A stretch of DNA of 64,000 nt, taken from NCBI RefSeq assembly GCF_026162625.1, contig NZ_JAOTBD010000002.1:62001-126000 (forward strand), read 5' to 3'. Within the stretch, counting starts at the first letter, position 1, and each line of letters begins with the position of its first letter. Shown one piece after another: positions 62,551 through 64,000 of the stretch. The notes beneath the pieces are model-generated. The model was not told the origin of the DNA. It searched no databases and was given only the letters and a program-made list of their open reading frames with translations. Made by a program: the position numbers and the translations under genes. This stretch comes from Paracoccus beibuensis. Lineage in GTDB: Bacteria > Pseudomonadota > Alphaproteobacteria > Rhodobacterales > Rhodobacteraceae.

Positions 62551-63461
62551 GCGAGCTGGTCCAGACCTCGCACGAAGCCATCGCCAAGGGGTCGCAAAGC
62601 TTTGCCGCCGCTGCGAAGCTGATGCCGCCGGGCATCCGCGAGGATACTGTGATGCTCTATGCCTGGTGCCGGTATGCGGATGACGTCATCGACGGGCAGG
62701 TTCTGGGTGACCGTCCCGAACTGATCGACGACCCGCAGGCGCGGCTCGAGGATCTGCGCCGCCAGACCCTCGAGGCGCTTCACGACGAGGCCGAGGTGAC
62801 GCCGCCCTTCGCCGCCCTGCGCGCGGTGGCACGACGGCACGACTTTCCGGACCGCTGGCCGCTGGACCTGATCGACGGCTTTGCGATGGACGTCCAGGCG
62901 CGCGACTATCGGACGCTGGACGATGTCCTGGACTATTCCTACCACGTCGCCGGCGTGGTGGGGGTGATGATGGCGCGGGTGATGGGCGTCAGGGACAGCG
63001 CCGTACTGGATCGCGCCTGCGACCTGGGGCTGGCCTTCCAGCTGACAAACATCGCGCGCGACGTCATTGATGACGCTGCCATCGGCCGCTGCTACCTGCC
63101 GTCGGACTGGCTGGACCAGGCGCAGGCGCGGGTCGACGGCCCCATCCCCTCGCCCGCGCTTTACGGGGTCATCATCCGACTTCTGGACGCGGCCGAGCCC
63201 TACTACGCCTCGTCCCGGCTGGGACTAGCCGCCCTGCCGCCGCGCTGCGCGTGGTCCATTGCCGCGGCCTTGCGGATCTATCACGCGATCGGCATGCGCA
63301 TCCGACGCGGCGGCCCCGCGGCCTATCGCCAAAGGATCAGCACGTCGAAGGCCGCGAAGATCAGGCTGGTGGCGCGTGGCGGCTTTGATACCGCATCATC
63401 GCGCCTGATCCGGCACGGGGCGCCGCGTGCCGGTCTGTGGACGCGACCGCACGGGCGGTGA
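62547..63461 (+). CDS. crtB: Phytoene synthase
   Basis: A 304-residue squalene/phytoene synthase family enzyme that condenses two geranylgeranyl diphosphates. The first aspartate-rich motif is YADDVID, the second NIARDVIDDAAIGRCYLP. It also carries GSQSFAAAAKLMPP at the start. It is the last gene of the coupled crtW–Z–Y–I–B run; its stop lies four bases from the convergent crtE stop. Confidence 0.97.
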   Translation: MSELVQTSHEAIAKGSQSFAAAAKLMPPGIREDTVMLYAWCRYADDVIDGQVLGDRPELIDDPQARLEDLRRQTLEALHDEAEVTPPFAALRAVARRHDFPDRWPLDLIDGFAMDVQARDYRTLDDVLDYSYHVAGVVGVMMARVMGVRDSAVLDRACDLGLAFQLTNIARDVIDDAAIGRCYLPSDWLDQAQARVDGPIPSPALYGVIIRLLDAAEPYYASSRLGLAALPPRCAWSIAAALRIYHAIGMRIRRGGPAAYRQRISTSKAAKIRLVARGGFDTASSRLIRHGAPRAGLWTRPHGR

Positions 63462-63465
63462 TCCG

Positions 63466-64000
63466 TCAGGCGCTGTTGCGCACCGCGTAGGGCAGCACCC
63501 GTTCCAGCAGCGCCGCGATTTCCGGCGCGCGCAGGCGGCGATGGTTCAGCATCGCGTCCAGCTGCGCGCGGCTCGCCTCGTAATGCCTTGAGACGTGCTG
63601 CATGTCCCCGACCGCCAGCAGCCCCCGCGCCGGACCGTTCGCGGGACGGTCGCGACCGGTGCTCTTGCCGATGGCGTCGGGCGTGCCGATGACGTCCAGA
63701 AGGTCGTCATAGGACTGGAACACGCGACCCAGCTGCCGGCCGAAGGCCACGACCTGCGCCCGCTCTTCCTCGTCAAAGTCCTGGATCACGGCCAGCATCT
63801 CCAGGCCCGCCACAAACAGCACGCCCGTCTTCAGGTCCTGCTCCAGCTCGATCCCGGGCCGGTCCTTGTCGCCGTGAAGGTCAAGATCCTGTCCCGCGCA
63901 CAGGCCCGCAGGTCCAAGCGCGTCGCTGAGGATCCGCACCAGCGTCGCGCGCACCGGCGCCGAGGCGCCCCGTGCCGCGGCCAGCACCGACATTGCCTCG
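63466..64000 (-). CDS. crtE: Geranylgeranyl diphosphate synthase, C-terminal part (gene runs off the window)
   Basis: The frame continues beyond 64000 and ends at 63466. Visible is the second aspartate-rich motif QSYDDLLDVIG of prenyltransferases, plus QDLDLHGDK and KTGVLFVAG, all in the expected order. It supplies the C20 substrate of CrtB. It lies on the strand opposite the other crt genes, so it is transcribed from its own promoter outside the window. Confidence 0.93.
   Translation of the reverse strand, partial: EAMSVLAAARGASAPVRATLVRILSDALGPAGLCAGQDLDLHGDKDRPGIELEQDLKTGVLFVAGLEMLAVIQDFDEEERAQVVAFGRQLGRVFQSYDDLLDVIGTPDAIGKSTGRDRPANGPARGLLAVGDMQHVSRHYEASRAQLDAMLNHRRLRAPEIAALLERVLPYAVRNSA

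Noticed and set aside
61056-63461. 801-codon plus-strand frame covering crtI and crtB
   Set aside because: Only its end is real (crtB from 62547). The part over crtI is out of frame with the recognised CrtI protein.

Overview
The window is high-GC alphaproteobacterial chromosome. The carotenoid block idi–crtW–crtZ–crtY–crtI–crtB with a convergent crtE, together with Rhodobacteraceae-type families (DUF6456/DUF6477 pair, IalB-like protein, RutR), points to an astaxanthin-producing Paracoccus. The genus call is inference from protein similarity as I recall it; no database was searched.

Layout. 1–3.9 kb: the end of bolA, grxD, a receiver-like small protein, two small membrane proteins and a glycosyltransferase. 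4.1–8.1 kb: a decayed mobile-DNA zone. It holds a broken IS66-family element fused to a fragment of another gene, phage-type remnants and an internally deleted tyrosine integrase beside tRNA-Leu(CAA). 8.2–22.2 kb: housekeeping and envelope genes (lipA; peroxiredoxin, oxyR and katA; HerA-like ATPase; IalB; a KAS–ACP–lpxD operon; an L,D-transpeptidase divergent from a DUF882 protein). 22.3–31.5 kb: a TetR gene, then rutR divergent from a reductive pyrimidine catabolism operon (aminotransferase, amidohydrolase, dihydropyrimidinase, ABC importer), with a RutR-like palindrome between them. 31.5–43.7 kb: an RND efflux pair, an SGNH-like orphan, tRNA-Val(UAC), a phosphatase, a ClpP-like protein paired with a membrane protein, a Crp/Fnr regulator, two VOC proteins and two pseudogenes (SRPBCC and HxlR types).

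43.7–57.4 kb: an uptake and hydrolysis region made of an aldehyde dehydrogenase, a 3-hydroxyisobutyrate-dehydrogenase-like enzyme, an amidase, two M20 peptidases, a complete peptide-type ABC importer, an M81 peptidase and a divergent IclR regulator. 57.5–64 kb: the carotenoid operon, running from isoprene isomerisation to ketolated and hydroxylated beta-carotene, with crtE on the opposite strand and cut by the window end.

No clearly undescribed large system stands out. The least explained items are the periplasmic ClpP-like plus membrane protein pair, the pseudo-receiver protein, the sRNA candidate near 15.8 kb and the M81/M20/amidase/ABC cluster. All start choices and family calls come from reading the sequence.
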